Assembly: GCA_963576475.1 (NCBI GenBank)
Contig: OY754978.1
Span: 16,216,218-16,280,217, forward strand
From: Molanna angustata
Taxonomy: Eukaryota > Arthropoda > Insecta > Trichoptera > Molannidae
Direction of reading: 5' to 3'
DNA: 64,000 bases
Below the pieces are notes generated by a model that saw only the letters and a list, made by a program, of their open reading frames with translations, did no database searches and was not told the DNA's origin. Positions within the stretch are counted from its first letter, which is position 1. The number at the start of each line of letters is the position of its first letter. The translations under genes and the position numbers were made by a program. Positions 1 through 10,639 of the stretch are shown here, in pieces.

Positions 1-119
1 AAAATGAAAATAAATATATTTTTTCAAATCTTTATAACATATTTTATTTTATAAAATCATAATTTCAATGATTTTTTCTTACTGTCATCACGCCTATTCT
101 TATACCTGAAGTGACAATG

Positions 120-320
120 CATTTTTCGCATAGAAGTCATAGAAGTAAGCCCTGTAGGTGCCTTGATTTCCCGGTTCTCCAACAGTAAATATTCCAACTT
201 CGTCTCTATTGAGATAATTAAAAATCTGTTAAAAAATATCTTTGACTCCCGACATGGAAAAAATCCAATGTTTGCGCATATGCAATAATAAAAATATTCG
301 ATTACTTTTCATGTAATCCA
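120..320 (+). repeat. Dispersed repeat family C, copy 1
   Basis: The core (GTAAGCCCTGTAGGTGCCTT ... CAACTTCGTCTCTATTGAG) recurs almost unchanged at 49.45 kb and in reverse at 60.3 kb. It is followed by an end module (CCAATGTTTGCGCATATGCA) that also appears in reverse at the left end of the 49.2-kb copy. That arrangement suggests a TIR-type non-autonomous transposon. No coding content. Confidence 0.75.
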
Positions 321-669
321 CGGCAAAAAAAAAACTGATAATGTGAGGGAAAATATCCGTTTGATAATAAACAAATCTCTTGAAATTACGAAAACTTTGG
401 TCTACTTTCTGAAATACGAGTGTTTTCAAACCACTTAGCATAATTTAAATATGATAATGTTTCGTCGAATTTAGTGTGAGTTACCTTTTGCTATTTTACA
501 AATTTATTTGAAAAAAAAAGATAACATCAAAGAAAACTTGTAAATATTATAAGAAGTTTTAAGATAAAAGCAAAGACCTTATAATATATATAAGGTCTTT
601 GGATAAAAGTTTTATTTTGTTGTTTTGGTGTGTAAATAATGACCAAATTAATAACGTTTTGGTGTGGAA
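321..669. other. AT-rich spacer with a 13-bp perfect hairpin
   Basis: No gene is visible. Positions 571-583 and 589-601 (CAAAGACCTTATA and its exact complement) form a hairpin with a 5-nt loop. It may be the remains of a small palindromic element. Confidence 0.5.
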
Positions 670-985
670 GTGTATGCTGGGATAATAATTCATTGATTCT
701 TTCACACCATCACGGCATGTCCCACAATGTGGGTTAACCGGCGACATGTGTACGGGTTTGCGTAACTTTATAAAATGAAGTTCGACACATGCGTGTATGC
801 CCACACACTAGTCTCGTCTCACCCTAAAAGGCAACATTCAGGATGGGTGGTGAACCTCATCGCTGAACTTTGTGAGATGTTATTGTTGCCTGTTGTATTT
901 AAGATTACCCGGCTCTTACGGGACATCCGAAAACGATGATGATAGAAAAAAGTGGAAGTACTATTCTAAGCCGGTGCCTCACAAC
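670..985 (+). repeat. Dispersed repeat family A, copy 1 (about 300 bp)
   Basis: It begins near CACCATCACGGCATGTCCCA and ends near AAGCCGGTGCCTCACA. Other copies lie at 16.14-16.45 kb (+), 51.24-51.42 kb (+, partial) and 63.26-63.46 kb (-). Shared blocks include ATGGGTGGTGAACCTCAT and CCCGGCTCTTACGGGACA, the latter forming a short hairpin. No ORF, TIR or tRNA-like head was recognised, so the class is unresolved. Confidence 0.8.
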
Positions 986-1084
986 AAATAAAAATTATTT
1001 TGAATTTATCTTTTTATTTATTTATCTCCTTTATAATAAACACAATATAAATAATAGCACATATGCAAACATAAATTACTCAGC

Positions 1085-1325
1085 TTAAAATATAGGTAAG
1101 GAAATTTCATCATCATCATTGGGGCTACACCCTTGTGTGACCGGTCCTATGCCTGAGCTCTCCTGTTTGTAACGCCAATCCTCTTTAAATCTTCCTGTTT
1201 GTCGTCCATCCACCTCAGCTTGAGTCTCCCCATCCCTCGTCTCCCAGCCCTCCTCGTTCTCCGGTAGTGTGTCGAGAATCTTCTTTGGATTTCGGCCTTG
1301 CTCCATTCGCCGATCGTGCCCTAAC
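1085..1325 (-). pseudogene. RTE-like LINE ORF2 C-terminal remnant
   Basis: Read on the minus strand this gives the tail common to insect RTE-type LINEs: a RM...NPKKILDTLPEN segment, then, after a frame change, a GRLKLRWMDDKQEDLKRIGV segment. These match the conserved 'kill...GRP..RW.DD...DL..L' end of the family. There is no RT catalytic core and at least one frameshift, so this is a dead 5'-truncated fragment. It ends near a (CAT)n run at 1108-1120, typical of RTE 3' microsatellite tails. Family placement is inferred from motif memory. Confidence 0.65.
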
Positions 1326-1443
1326 TATCGAAGTCGATTAATAATGTTAGGATAAATGTAAAGGCATTTTATGTAGCGTTATTTAAAGGATAAAAAACAA
1401 TCCAGCACTCCCAGCATACATTTATATCACACATCCACCAAGA

Positions 1444-1665
1444 GTGAGACTCAAGTCCCGAAGACCAATTTGGGGAGTGGAGGAGGAAAACTACAACACT
1501 GAGGATGAATGGGGGGTTATATGTACGGACTCAGAACCTTGCCCGGACCCCACCATCCATGTCCCTGGTTTTGACCTCCCTCGCAGAGCCTGGGTGCAGC
1601 TCAACAGAATAATAACAGGAATGGGTTATTGCAATCATGTTTTATGGAAATGAGGAAAGAGAAAA
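1444..1665 (+). pseudogene. LINE ORF2 C-terminal fragment
   Basis: A 69-codon open stretch contains PGFDLPRRAWVQLNR followed by TGMGYCNHVLWK. This resembles the C-terminal 'PGFDLPR..W..LNR.RTG.G.C...L.KW' segment found at the end of several insect LINE polyproteins, just before the last zinc knuckle. The Cys-rich knuckle itself is missing because a stop follows the Lys. It is an isolated remnant without RT or endonuclease, and the exact clade is uncertain. Confidence 0.5.
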
Positions 1666-1835
1666 TCGCGAAAGAGATCTTCCTAGATAACTGTTCTCTG
1701 AATCTTAATGAACAAAGTGTTTTTTTCGACAAATAAATCCGAAAACAACTCACATTAGCCGTTATTCTCTATAAAAAATCGATGTTTTCTGCCCACCTTG
1801 TTGTGGTCAAAAGTCCCGCGGAAAAAATCCTCACG

Positions 1836-1960
1836 AAAAGATGGATCGATCGCAGAGCGGTTAGTGCGCTGGGCTAATAATTCAGTGGTCGCGAGTTCGA
1901 ATCCTGCCACAAAATCAATGGGTAGTTGAAATACTAAAAAAACAGATATGAAATGTGAAA
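1836..1960 (+). repeat. tRNA-derived SINE, copy 1
   Basis: The head contains an A-box-like GCAGAGCGGTTAGTGCGC and a B-box GAGTTCGAATCC. The anticodon-loop position reads CTAATAA (Ile-AAT-like). The same head is found in reverse at 19.5, 50.2 and 53.2 kb. Here the body after the tRNA part differs from the other copies, so it is either a diverged subfamily or a recombinant. It is not a functional tRNA gene: the acceptor stem does not pair. Confidence 0.75.
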
Positions 1961-2359
1961 GTAAAAACGTTAAAAATAAAAAAAATTATGAAATATAGAA
2001 AAAATATAAAAAAATATCATTACAGTTTCGTTACATTAATTAGGCATGCCCCTTTTTGGTGATATGTATTGTTTTTCACTATTTATGTTACTTTATCTGG
2101 CATTTTTATTTACAAGTGTAATCAAAATATAATAAAAAACTTCTTAGGACATTAAACTAATAAAACATTAAAAATAAGTCAAATGTGGCAATAACCAATT
2201 TTATATTTTTGCATGTACATTAACGGTTATATCGATGAAATAAAATTTGACATTATTTTCCAATATAAAGCCATGTTCAAGAATTTTGTGTTAAAATATA
2301 ATAAAATAAAAAAAAAATGTCAAAGAAAATAATATTTCGCTTGCTGTTTGAGACAATAC

Positions 2360-2748
<389 letters not shown>

Positions 2749-2989
2749 GAAAGGAAATATATATTTTGTTTAATGAACGAAAGAGATACGTTTAATAATA
2801 AAAGAGGCATTTTTTGCTCTTTTTAAAATACATCGCAAAGAAAATTGAGACATATATGTAGGTTGTTAATATACAACTGATACGGGAACGATACGTGTCA
2901 AAAAAAATGTAGTAAAATTGCTTTGATGGAAATTTTACACGAATAATTCCACGTGAATTAATATTATTCCATGTATTTTTGAAAAAAAA

Positions 2990-3470
2990 AAGTGGTTTGT
3001 TTCCAACGCTGCACTTCACTACCAAGTCACCACACAAAGTATTAAAATTTCGTATGGAAAATCAGCATTTTCATGAAATGAATAAAATTGTGAAATTATT
3101 TTTGATTTAAATCTTTAATATGAAATCTTGTCGACTATTCTTCAATGCCATTTTATGTAAAGATGTGCCTTTTTAGCAATTCGAAAATAAAAATTTAAAA
3201 TTTTAAGTTACGTGAGCATAGTGTCGAAAAATTGAGAAGCACCAATCAGATATCCTTCAAAATCTAATGGGGTCAAAGCGAGTATTTGATATACAAATTT
3301 GATAAATTGAAAAGAATCGAATGAATACTTTAGTCTATAATCGATAAAGTAGAATAAACACGGCGTACATAGCACATAGTACATAGCACACACACACAGA
3401 CTATACATTGTGATGAAAATTTTAGATTACTTTCTCAGAATGATACGAGTTGATAATCTGTAATGAAATA
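2990..3470 (+). repeat. Dispersed repeat family B, copy 1
   Basis: It shares CACTACCAAGTCACCACACA, a long AT-rich body, a GGGGTCAAAGCGAG-like block, a run of TACATAGCACATAG variants and a tail (GATACGAGTTGATAATCTG) with the reverse copy at 59.27-59.82 kb. A shorter copy is at 13.77-13.99 kb. The full family starts with AAAACGAGTGGGTTGTGGCC. No protein was recognised. Confidence 0.75.
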
Positions 3471-3860
3471 TAACCTTCAAAATCTCTAATTCATCACTCC
3501 CCAATATAATTAGTACGGCTTACATACATATGTAGTTAGTACGATATTTGAATCGTTAGCTAAAGGTCCCAGATTTTCACTGTATTTTATGTCTGGATTC
3601 ATGGAACAAGTATTGATAGTAAAAATAACGTTAATTTGAATCCAATATTGTTTGTTACATTTGCAGAGAATTGGTAAACAAGTGATTACCAATTGCTGAG
3701 GTGTTATACTGGTCTGTTTTTAAGACTCCGTTAAGACCAATATACAATACTCTGAGCTGACTCTAGAAGGGATGTAGTTCTGAATTGTATTTAGAGTAGC
3801 TTCTCGACGTGACGTGCTAAGAGAAATTATATTTGATTTATTATTATTAGGGTCACCAAC
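3471..3860. other. Spacer, nothing recognised
   Basis: Unique-looking AT-rich sequence with no supported gene or repeat copy. Confidence 0.5.
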
Positions 3861-4492
3861 AAATCCTCCTTCTTAGCAGATCACGTAAAGAAGTATAGTT
3901 ATCGCGGAAGGTGATTAACAAAATACTCGAGATTAAGAAATACAGAAAACAGTGGTAGAGAGGAAGTATGAAAAGAAAGAATGATTTTCAACTTACAATG
4001 AATATAATGATCACGAAATAATTAACAGTTTTTACACAGATAAATTTTACAATCAATAATACACGTACACAGAAACTTTCTCATGATGAGTAGGTATGTA
4101 TTTAAGATAAGTAGATACGTTATAACGAGCGAGTTAGCGAGCGAGTCTAAGTGACCTATTTTTCGCGTGGTGAAGTACCATCGTGCTCGCGGGGTCGAGA
4201 AGTGACTGGTGGTCGCGAATTATAGTGACCGGTGGTCGAATGACAAAGTGACCGGTGGTCGCGTAGTGAAGTGACATCATGTACAGGCGCACTCTTCCTT
4301 ATATAGTGCTGGCGCTGGAGTAGGAAGGGGTCCAATGTCCGCGAACATTCTATTATATATTCATACCGCTGTTGCGGTTTATTGTCGCACGCTCGACACC
4401 GAGGGCGATGAACTCGGCCTAGCGATAAACAAATATTCTTGTTGTCACTAGGCGCGCGTGCGACAGAAATTTCTCGAAGTGGTCTGCCACAC
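3861..4492 (-). mobile_element. Possible degraded solo LTR
   Basis: On the minus strand it opens with TGTGGCAGACCACTTCG and is unusually CpG-rich. It carries a TATA-like CTATATAAGG (about 4298-4307), an upstream AATAAA, and near its end TTTGTTGGTGACCC, which resembles the LTR/primer-binding-site junction of insect Ty3/Gypsy or BEL elements. A 23-bp unit containing GACCACCGGTCACT is repeated three times just downstream of the TATA box. No internal coding region and no second LTR are present, and no TSD could be confirmed. It could instead be a host promoter. Confidence 0.4.
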
Positions 4493-5255
4493 ATTATAAT
4501 GGTCTTTTTTTTTCAATGTTTGAAACTGTCACTACTTCATGATAGAACTCCATAATCAACTAGAATTATGAATAAAAATATATTTTATTTTAAGTTCTAT
4601 TAAAATTTTTCGCAAACGTATTACTATATAAAATCGCATCGTCAGTAAAATTAAATATATTTTTTTTCACACTATTGGTTTTCAGTACCTAATGCCTTGG
4701 GACAATACAAAACAGAAAATAATCAAAAATTATCCCCAAAAGTCTCCAGAATGTGGCAAAATATGTTTGGGTGAGTGTTAAATTAATATATAACATTGCA
4801 CCTGATAGATCCGCAAGCAATTAAAAAATATTCGTTGATTCTTAATAAATAAATAAATGATAATATGTGATTCCACTGAAATTTATAGCGATTCCACGGA
4901 AAATTAATTAAATCCAAACAATTTCCTCGTTTTTTCCCGTATTACCTGAAATACCTCGTCAAAAATAATATTTGAATTTAATCATTTTCAGAATGGAAAA
5001 CTATCCTGTGGGGATTGTCGATTTGAAATATTTGATAGTAATATTTCTTAACATAATATACATATTTTCATCAAACAATAATCAGGTAAATCAGTAGGAA
5101 CATCGAAAAAAAGTTTTGTTTCAATGAGTTAAAATGCAAAAAAAAATGGGCAGGATTGAAAAAAAAGTAAATACAATTAAAAACATCGCGATTAATAATG
5201 GTTATGACTAAATTATAAGTAGTATAAAAAATAAAATACAAAAGAGACATGATAT
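4493..5255. other. Spacer, nothing recognised
   Basis: AT-rich with only short random frames. No repeat family seen elsewhere in the window is recognisable. Confidence 0.5.
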
Positions 5256-5259
5256 AATC

Positions 5260-5850
5260 AATTACTTGTACAGCGGTAAAGAATGTATAAACACAAATGA
5301 TCAAAAATGGCGGGAAATGCTTTTTATAAATGATAAAATAAATTCAGTGCTAGTAAAAGACTTACCACCAGATTTAAAACTAGCCTTTTATACTGGTAAT
5401 AACCCAGAAACTTTTATAAAAAAATTAAGGATAAAGACACGGTATTAAGTAATTCGGGTGTCTATCGATTAAAATGTGAAGATTGCGAATATTTTTATAT
5501 AGGTAAAACAGGTAGAAATTTTGCTATTTTAAGGAGCAAAGGAGCATTTAAGATGTTTAAAAAGTAACAATTTCTCAGTTTGCCAATCATTTGATTGAAA
5601 ATAACCATTCTTTCAATACTCAAACAGGCTATAAAATCTTGCACATAAATAAAGAGGGCTTAAGATTAGATAACTTAGAGGCATTAGAGATAAAAAAAGC
5701 CTTAAATACAAAACAAAAAATAATAAATAATCAAGTACATTTAAACAATACTCCATTATTTAATATTTTTCCTTTGACAACCTGTGCTTTCAATAATGTA
5801 AGCTCCGCCCATCAACTTACCGATACATAATTTAGGCACACGGGTCACAT
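5260..5850 (+). pseudogene. Penelope-like element: RT linker and GIY-YIG endonuclease, frameshifted
   Basis: Three frames must be combined. The first gives INDKINSVLVKDLPP...LAFYTGNNPE, the linker after the RT. The second (about 5420-5566) gives SNSGVYRLKCEDC then FYIGKTGRNF, the GIY-YIG nuclease signature in its PLE form (GVY, YIG, Cys pair, TGR.F). The third (5580-5830) gives FANHLIENNHSFN, then KEGLRLDNLEALEIKKA, and ends in NTPLFNIFPL, the usual C-terminal end. The RT core is absent. Two frameshifts make it non-functional. The 3' flank carries a hammerhead-like motif, as is known for PLEs. A related C-terminal piece lies at 13.32-13.50 kb. Confidence 0.85.
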
Positions 5851-5882
5851 TATGTACATAGTATCTAAGTTTAGTATAAGTT

Positions 5883-5925
5883 TGTCCGGACGAAGGAGCG
5901 GTTACGTCTCCGAAACTAGTTGACA
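5883..5925 (+). ncRNA. Hammerhead-ribozyme-like motif 1 (PLE 3' flank)
   Basis: Stem I is TGTC (5883-5886) with GACA (5922-5925). The core reads CGGACGA (5887-5893; consensus CUGANGA, so position U4 is G), with one extra A before stem II GGAG/CTCC (5895-5898/5908-5911). GAAA follows at 5912-5915. The palindrome ACTAGT at 5915-5920 could form stem III between two copies. The mutated U4 makes it probably inactive. Hammerheads in PLEs are established knowledge; this assignment is by eye. Confidence 0.5.
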
Positions 5926-5959
5926 TATAAATATACTCAACGTGGTTAAAAACTAAGAG

Positions 5960-7866
5960 ATTTTAGTTAATAATATTAGTTAAAATGTGCCACAAAGCAA
6001 TAGCAGCAAAGTATAAAGATATTAAAAAAAAGTTATTTTCCTGTCCTGATATTTTAATTATTAAAATGGATAAGACTGAGTAGCAAATAATATACTTTTC
6101 TTTTACAATTTTGAGCTTCGTAAACCTTCATACAGTCAATTTAAACTTCTTTATCTTCAAAAAATGTTTCAAAAAAAATCTTTCCTGCATTTCCAGAAAA
6201 AAAATTAGGCTCACATAAAACAAATATTTCTCAACACCTCAATATCAATATCTATCTTGATTTGTGTTTTCCACATTTTACAGTATTTAAATATGGACGG
6301 CACAATACTTTTTGATGAGGTGCCCCATAGCCTGCCGCGTATAATAATTCTCTCAAATGTTTTTTGATATGGCCGCCGACATGATTGCAATATAAATTTT
6401 TGACATAGGTAGGACATTTTCCACGACAAATGATATTCTGTGTACGAAGTCGGTTGGAAAATTATGACGGGTGTCTTAATTTGACATGTATAATTGTGTG
6501 TGAATTTAAATGATCACGACAATAGCTTTTTAAACCTAGCCATGAGGATGTTCCAAACGAGCGTTTAAAACGCTCGAAGTGATGCGATTTGAGCATTTCG
6601 CTTAAAATTTGCTGCAGTGAAAACAGAGCGCTTGAAACGCTTCGCTTGCAACTGTGTGTAAACTCGACGACAGGATAAGACTCAATTACATACAGAGGAT
6701 ATTATGGTTGAATCAAGATTGTAGTGTATTTGGAAAATAAAATTTGTTTTTGAATCGAACATGACCTCAGAAATCACAAATTTGTGTAAATATGAGACTA
6801 CATATCTTGGATAAAAGATGAATCACTAAACTATAAAAGATTATATAGATATTGGTTCACTTTTGTTCAATATCTATAGGTACCAACATATTTAATGTTA
6901 GGATGGTCAGAAGAGTTCGGTTTAAATTCCTGTAAAAAGGGAATGATAGGTTAAGGGAACGAATAAGGTTAGAATTGTTTACAATCTGTAATATTATTGT
7001 AAGGATTACTCAAAATTACCCATCAATCTATTGTAATATCAGCATTTAAAGGCTGTAGTAAGGCAATAGCTAGTAAATGTTGTTATTCTTTTCCCCAGAA
7101 CCCTCAAAAGATACGTCTTTGAATTAAAAACAATTTGTTTCTAGAACTTTGTTCTTTAGAAAATATTTTTCAAAATCCATATTAGATAAGTTTTCGAAAA
7201 AAAAAATTTTTTTTGGTAAATTTTTACTACAAACGAAAGAAAACATGATAAATTATTAAGATTTTACCTTTTTTATATTTTTGACTTATTTTTATTGTTA
7301 TTAAAAAAACCACAAAATATTTCTTTTTTCACGAAAACATATTGTATATAACTGATTTAACGATATATAATATTCGTTCGTATTAAATACATCAGAAGCT
7401 ATACCAAAGCGTGCAGATTTGTGTACATTTCGTATGCCCAAGAGGGCCTTGTTAACTCTGAATAATTATCGAAAGAGCATGTGTGGAAGCATATTATATA
7501 AATCGACGTTAATTTGAAATATAACCTGAATGTTTCGGTGAAGATAGAAGAACTGGCTGCAAGCACAGGAGGAACAATAAGATCCTCTCCATACCGCCAA
7601 CTCTGTCCTCTCAACAGTCCGTCATCCAACAAATGATAATATGTTCAGGACACACGACGGAAACCATTTGATCGCGTCATTTGCTTCTATATCTTCTGGT
7701 AGCGCCTTCGACTTCATCAGGTAGCAGTTGGCCAAGCAATGGCTAACTGACTGGTGGTCATCAGATGATTTGATCCGTTTCCACAGGCAAAAATTGGTTT
7801 AGGAATTCATTTCTGAAAATAAAAGAAAACAATAATTTTACAACTTATGTTGAAAAATGTTCCTAT
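5960..7866. other. Spacer with one CpG-rich palindromic patch
   Basis: No gene is supported. At 6558-6576 lies CGAGCGTTTAAAACGCTCG, a 9-bp-arm palindrome, followed about 60 bp later by the related GAGCGCTTGAAACGCTTCGC. These could be ends of an old DNA transposon. The remainder is AT-rich and unassigned. Confidence 0.4.
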
Positions 7867-7867
7867 C

Positions 7868-10636
7868 GCAGATCTATGGACATGATAAAACGCAAAATTT
7901 CTTGGAGCACACTGACACCAAAAATTTAGTGGCCATCAATATTACGTTTCTGAATCTATGGACATGGCAAAAGGCAAAATTTCATGGAGTACACTGACAC
8001 CAAAATTTGGTGGCAATCAATATAACGTATTTGAATCTTTGTACATGACAAAAAACAAAATTTCTTGGAACACACCCAAGCTAAAATTTAGTGGCAATCA
8101 ATATTACGTATTTGAATATATAGACATGACAAAAGGCAAAATTTCTTGGATCACACCGACACCAAAATTTGGTGGCAATCAATTTAACGTATTTGAATCT
8201 ATGTACATGACAAAAAACAAAATTTCTTGGAACACACCGAAGCTTAAATTTAGTGGCAATCAATATGACGTATTTGAATATAAAGTCATGACAAAAGGCA
8301 AAATTTCTTGGAACACACCGACACCAAAATTTAATGGCAATCAATATTACGTTTTTGAATCTAAGGACATGGCAAAAGGCAAAATTTCTTGGAGTACACT
8401 AACACCAAAATTTGGTGGCAATCAATATAACGTATTTGAATCTATGAACATGACAAAAAACAAAATTTCTTGGAACACACCGAAGCTAAAATTTAGTGGC
8501 AATCAATATTACGTATTTGAATATATAGACATGACAAAAGGCAAAATTTCTTGGAACACACCGACACCAAAATTTGGTGGCAATCAATATAACGTATTTA
8601 AATCTTTGTACATGACAAAAAACAAAATTTCTTGGAACACACCCAAGCTAAAATTTAGTGGCAATCAATATTACGTATTTGAATATATAGACATGACAAA
8701 AGGCAAAATTTCTTGGATCACACCGACACCAAAATTTGGTGGCAATCAATTTAACGTATTTGAATCTATGTACATGACAAAAAACAAAATTTCTTGGAAC
8801 ACACCGAAGCTTAAATTTAGTGGCAATCAATATGACGTATTTGAATATAAAGTCATGACAAAAGGCAAAATTTCTTGGAACACACCGACACCAAAATTTA
8901 ATGGCAATCAATATTACGTTTTTGAATCTAAGGACATGGCAAAAGGCAAAATTTCTTGGATCACACCGACACCAAAATTTGGTGGCAATCAATTTAACGT
9001 ATTTGAATCTATGTACATGACAAAAAACAAAATTTCTTGGAACACACCGAAGCTAAAATTTAGTGGCAATCAATATGACGTATTTGAATATAAAGTCATG
9101 ACAAAAGGCAAAATTTCTTGGAACACACCCAAGCTAAAATTTAGTGGCAATCAATATTACGTATTTGAATATATAGACATGACAAAAGGCAAAATTTCTT
9201 GGATCACACCGACACCAAAATTTGGTGGCAATCAATTTAACGTATTTGAATCTATGTACATGACAAAAAACAAAATTTCTTGGAACACACCGAAGCTTAA
9301 ATTTAGTGGAAATCAATATGACGTATTTGAATATAAAGTCATGACAAAAGGCAAAATTTCTTGGATCACACCGACACCAAAATTTGGTGGCAATCAATAT
9401 GACGTATTTGAATATAAAGTCATGACAAAAGGCAAAATTTCTTGGAACACACCGACACCAAAATTTAATGGCAATCAATATTACGTTTTTGAATCTAAGG
9501 ACATGGCAAAAGGCAAAATTTCTTGGAGTACACTAACACCAAAATTTGGTGGCAATCAATATAACGTATTTGAATCTATGTACATGCCAAAAAAAATTTC
9601 TTGGAACACACCGAAGCTAAAATTTAGTGGCAATCAATATTACGTATTTGAATATATAGACATGACAAAAGGCAAAATTTCTTGGAACACAAAGACACCA
9701 AAATTTGGTGGCAATCAATAAAACGTATTTAAATCTTTGTACATGACAAAAAACAAAATTTCTTGGAACACACCCAAGCTAAAATTTAGTGGCAATCAAT
9801 ATTACGTATTTGAATATATAGACATGACAAAAGGCAAAATTTCTTGGATCACACCGACACCAAAATTTGGTGGCAATCAATTTAACGTATTTGAATCTAT
9901 GTACATGACAAAAAACAAAATTTCTTGGAACACACCGAAGCTAAAATTTAGTGGCAATCAATATGACGTATTTGAATATAAAGTCATGACAAAAGGCAAA
10001 ATTTCTTGGAACACACCGACACCAAAATTTAATGGCAATCAATATTACGTTTTTGAATCTAAGGACATGGCAAAAGGCAAAATTTCTTGGAGTACACTAA
10101 CACCAAAATTTGGTGGCAATCAATATAACGTATTTGAATCTATGAACATGACAAAAAACAAAATTTCTTGGAACACACCGAAGCTAAAATTTAGTGGCAA
10201 TCAATATTACGTATTTGAATATATAGACATGACAAAAGGCAAAATTTCTTGGAACACACCGACACCAAAATTTGGTGGCAATCAATATGACGTATTTAAA
10301 TCTTTGTACATGACAAAAAACAAAATTTCTTGGAACACACCCAAGCTAAAATTTAGTGGCAATCAATATTACGTATTTGAATATATAGACATGACAAAAG
10401 GCAAAATTTCTTGGATCACACCGACACCAAAATTTGGTGGCAATCAATTTAACGTATTTGAATCTATGTACATGACTAAAGGCAAAATTTCTTGGAACAA
10501 ACCGACACCAAAATTTGGTGGCAATCAATTTAACGTATTTGAATCTATGTACATGACAAAAAACAAAATTTCTTGGAACACACCGAAGCTTAAATTTAGT
10601 GGCAATCAATATTACGTATTTGAATATATAGACACT
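7868..10636 (+). repeat. 81-bp minisatellite, about 34 units, open in one frame
   Basis: Each 81-bp unit translates to 27 residues (pattern MTKxKISWxTPxxKF then xGNQYxVFE plus 3 variable residues). One frame stays open from 7958 to a TAA at 9719-9721 and again from 9737 to 10645. The first unit (from 7868) is put out of frame by an extra A. Units follow a 7-unit (567-bp) higher-order pattern by their last residues (ID, MY, KV, KD, MN, ID, LY), seen fully in units 2-8 and 23-29. One unit near 9587 lacks 3 bp. Differences are both synonymous and non-synonymous, and the minus strand is partly open too. No signal peptide, splice site or homologous family was recognised. Most likely a non-coding minisatellite whose length happens to be a multiple of 3; a repetitive protein exon is the alternative. 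Confidence 0.95.
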
Positions 10637-10639
10637 TAT

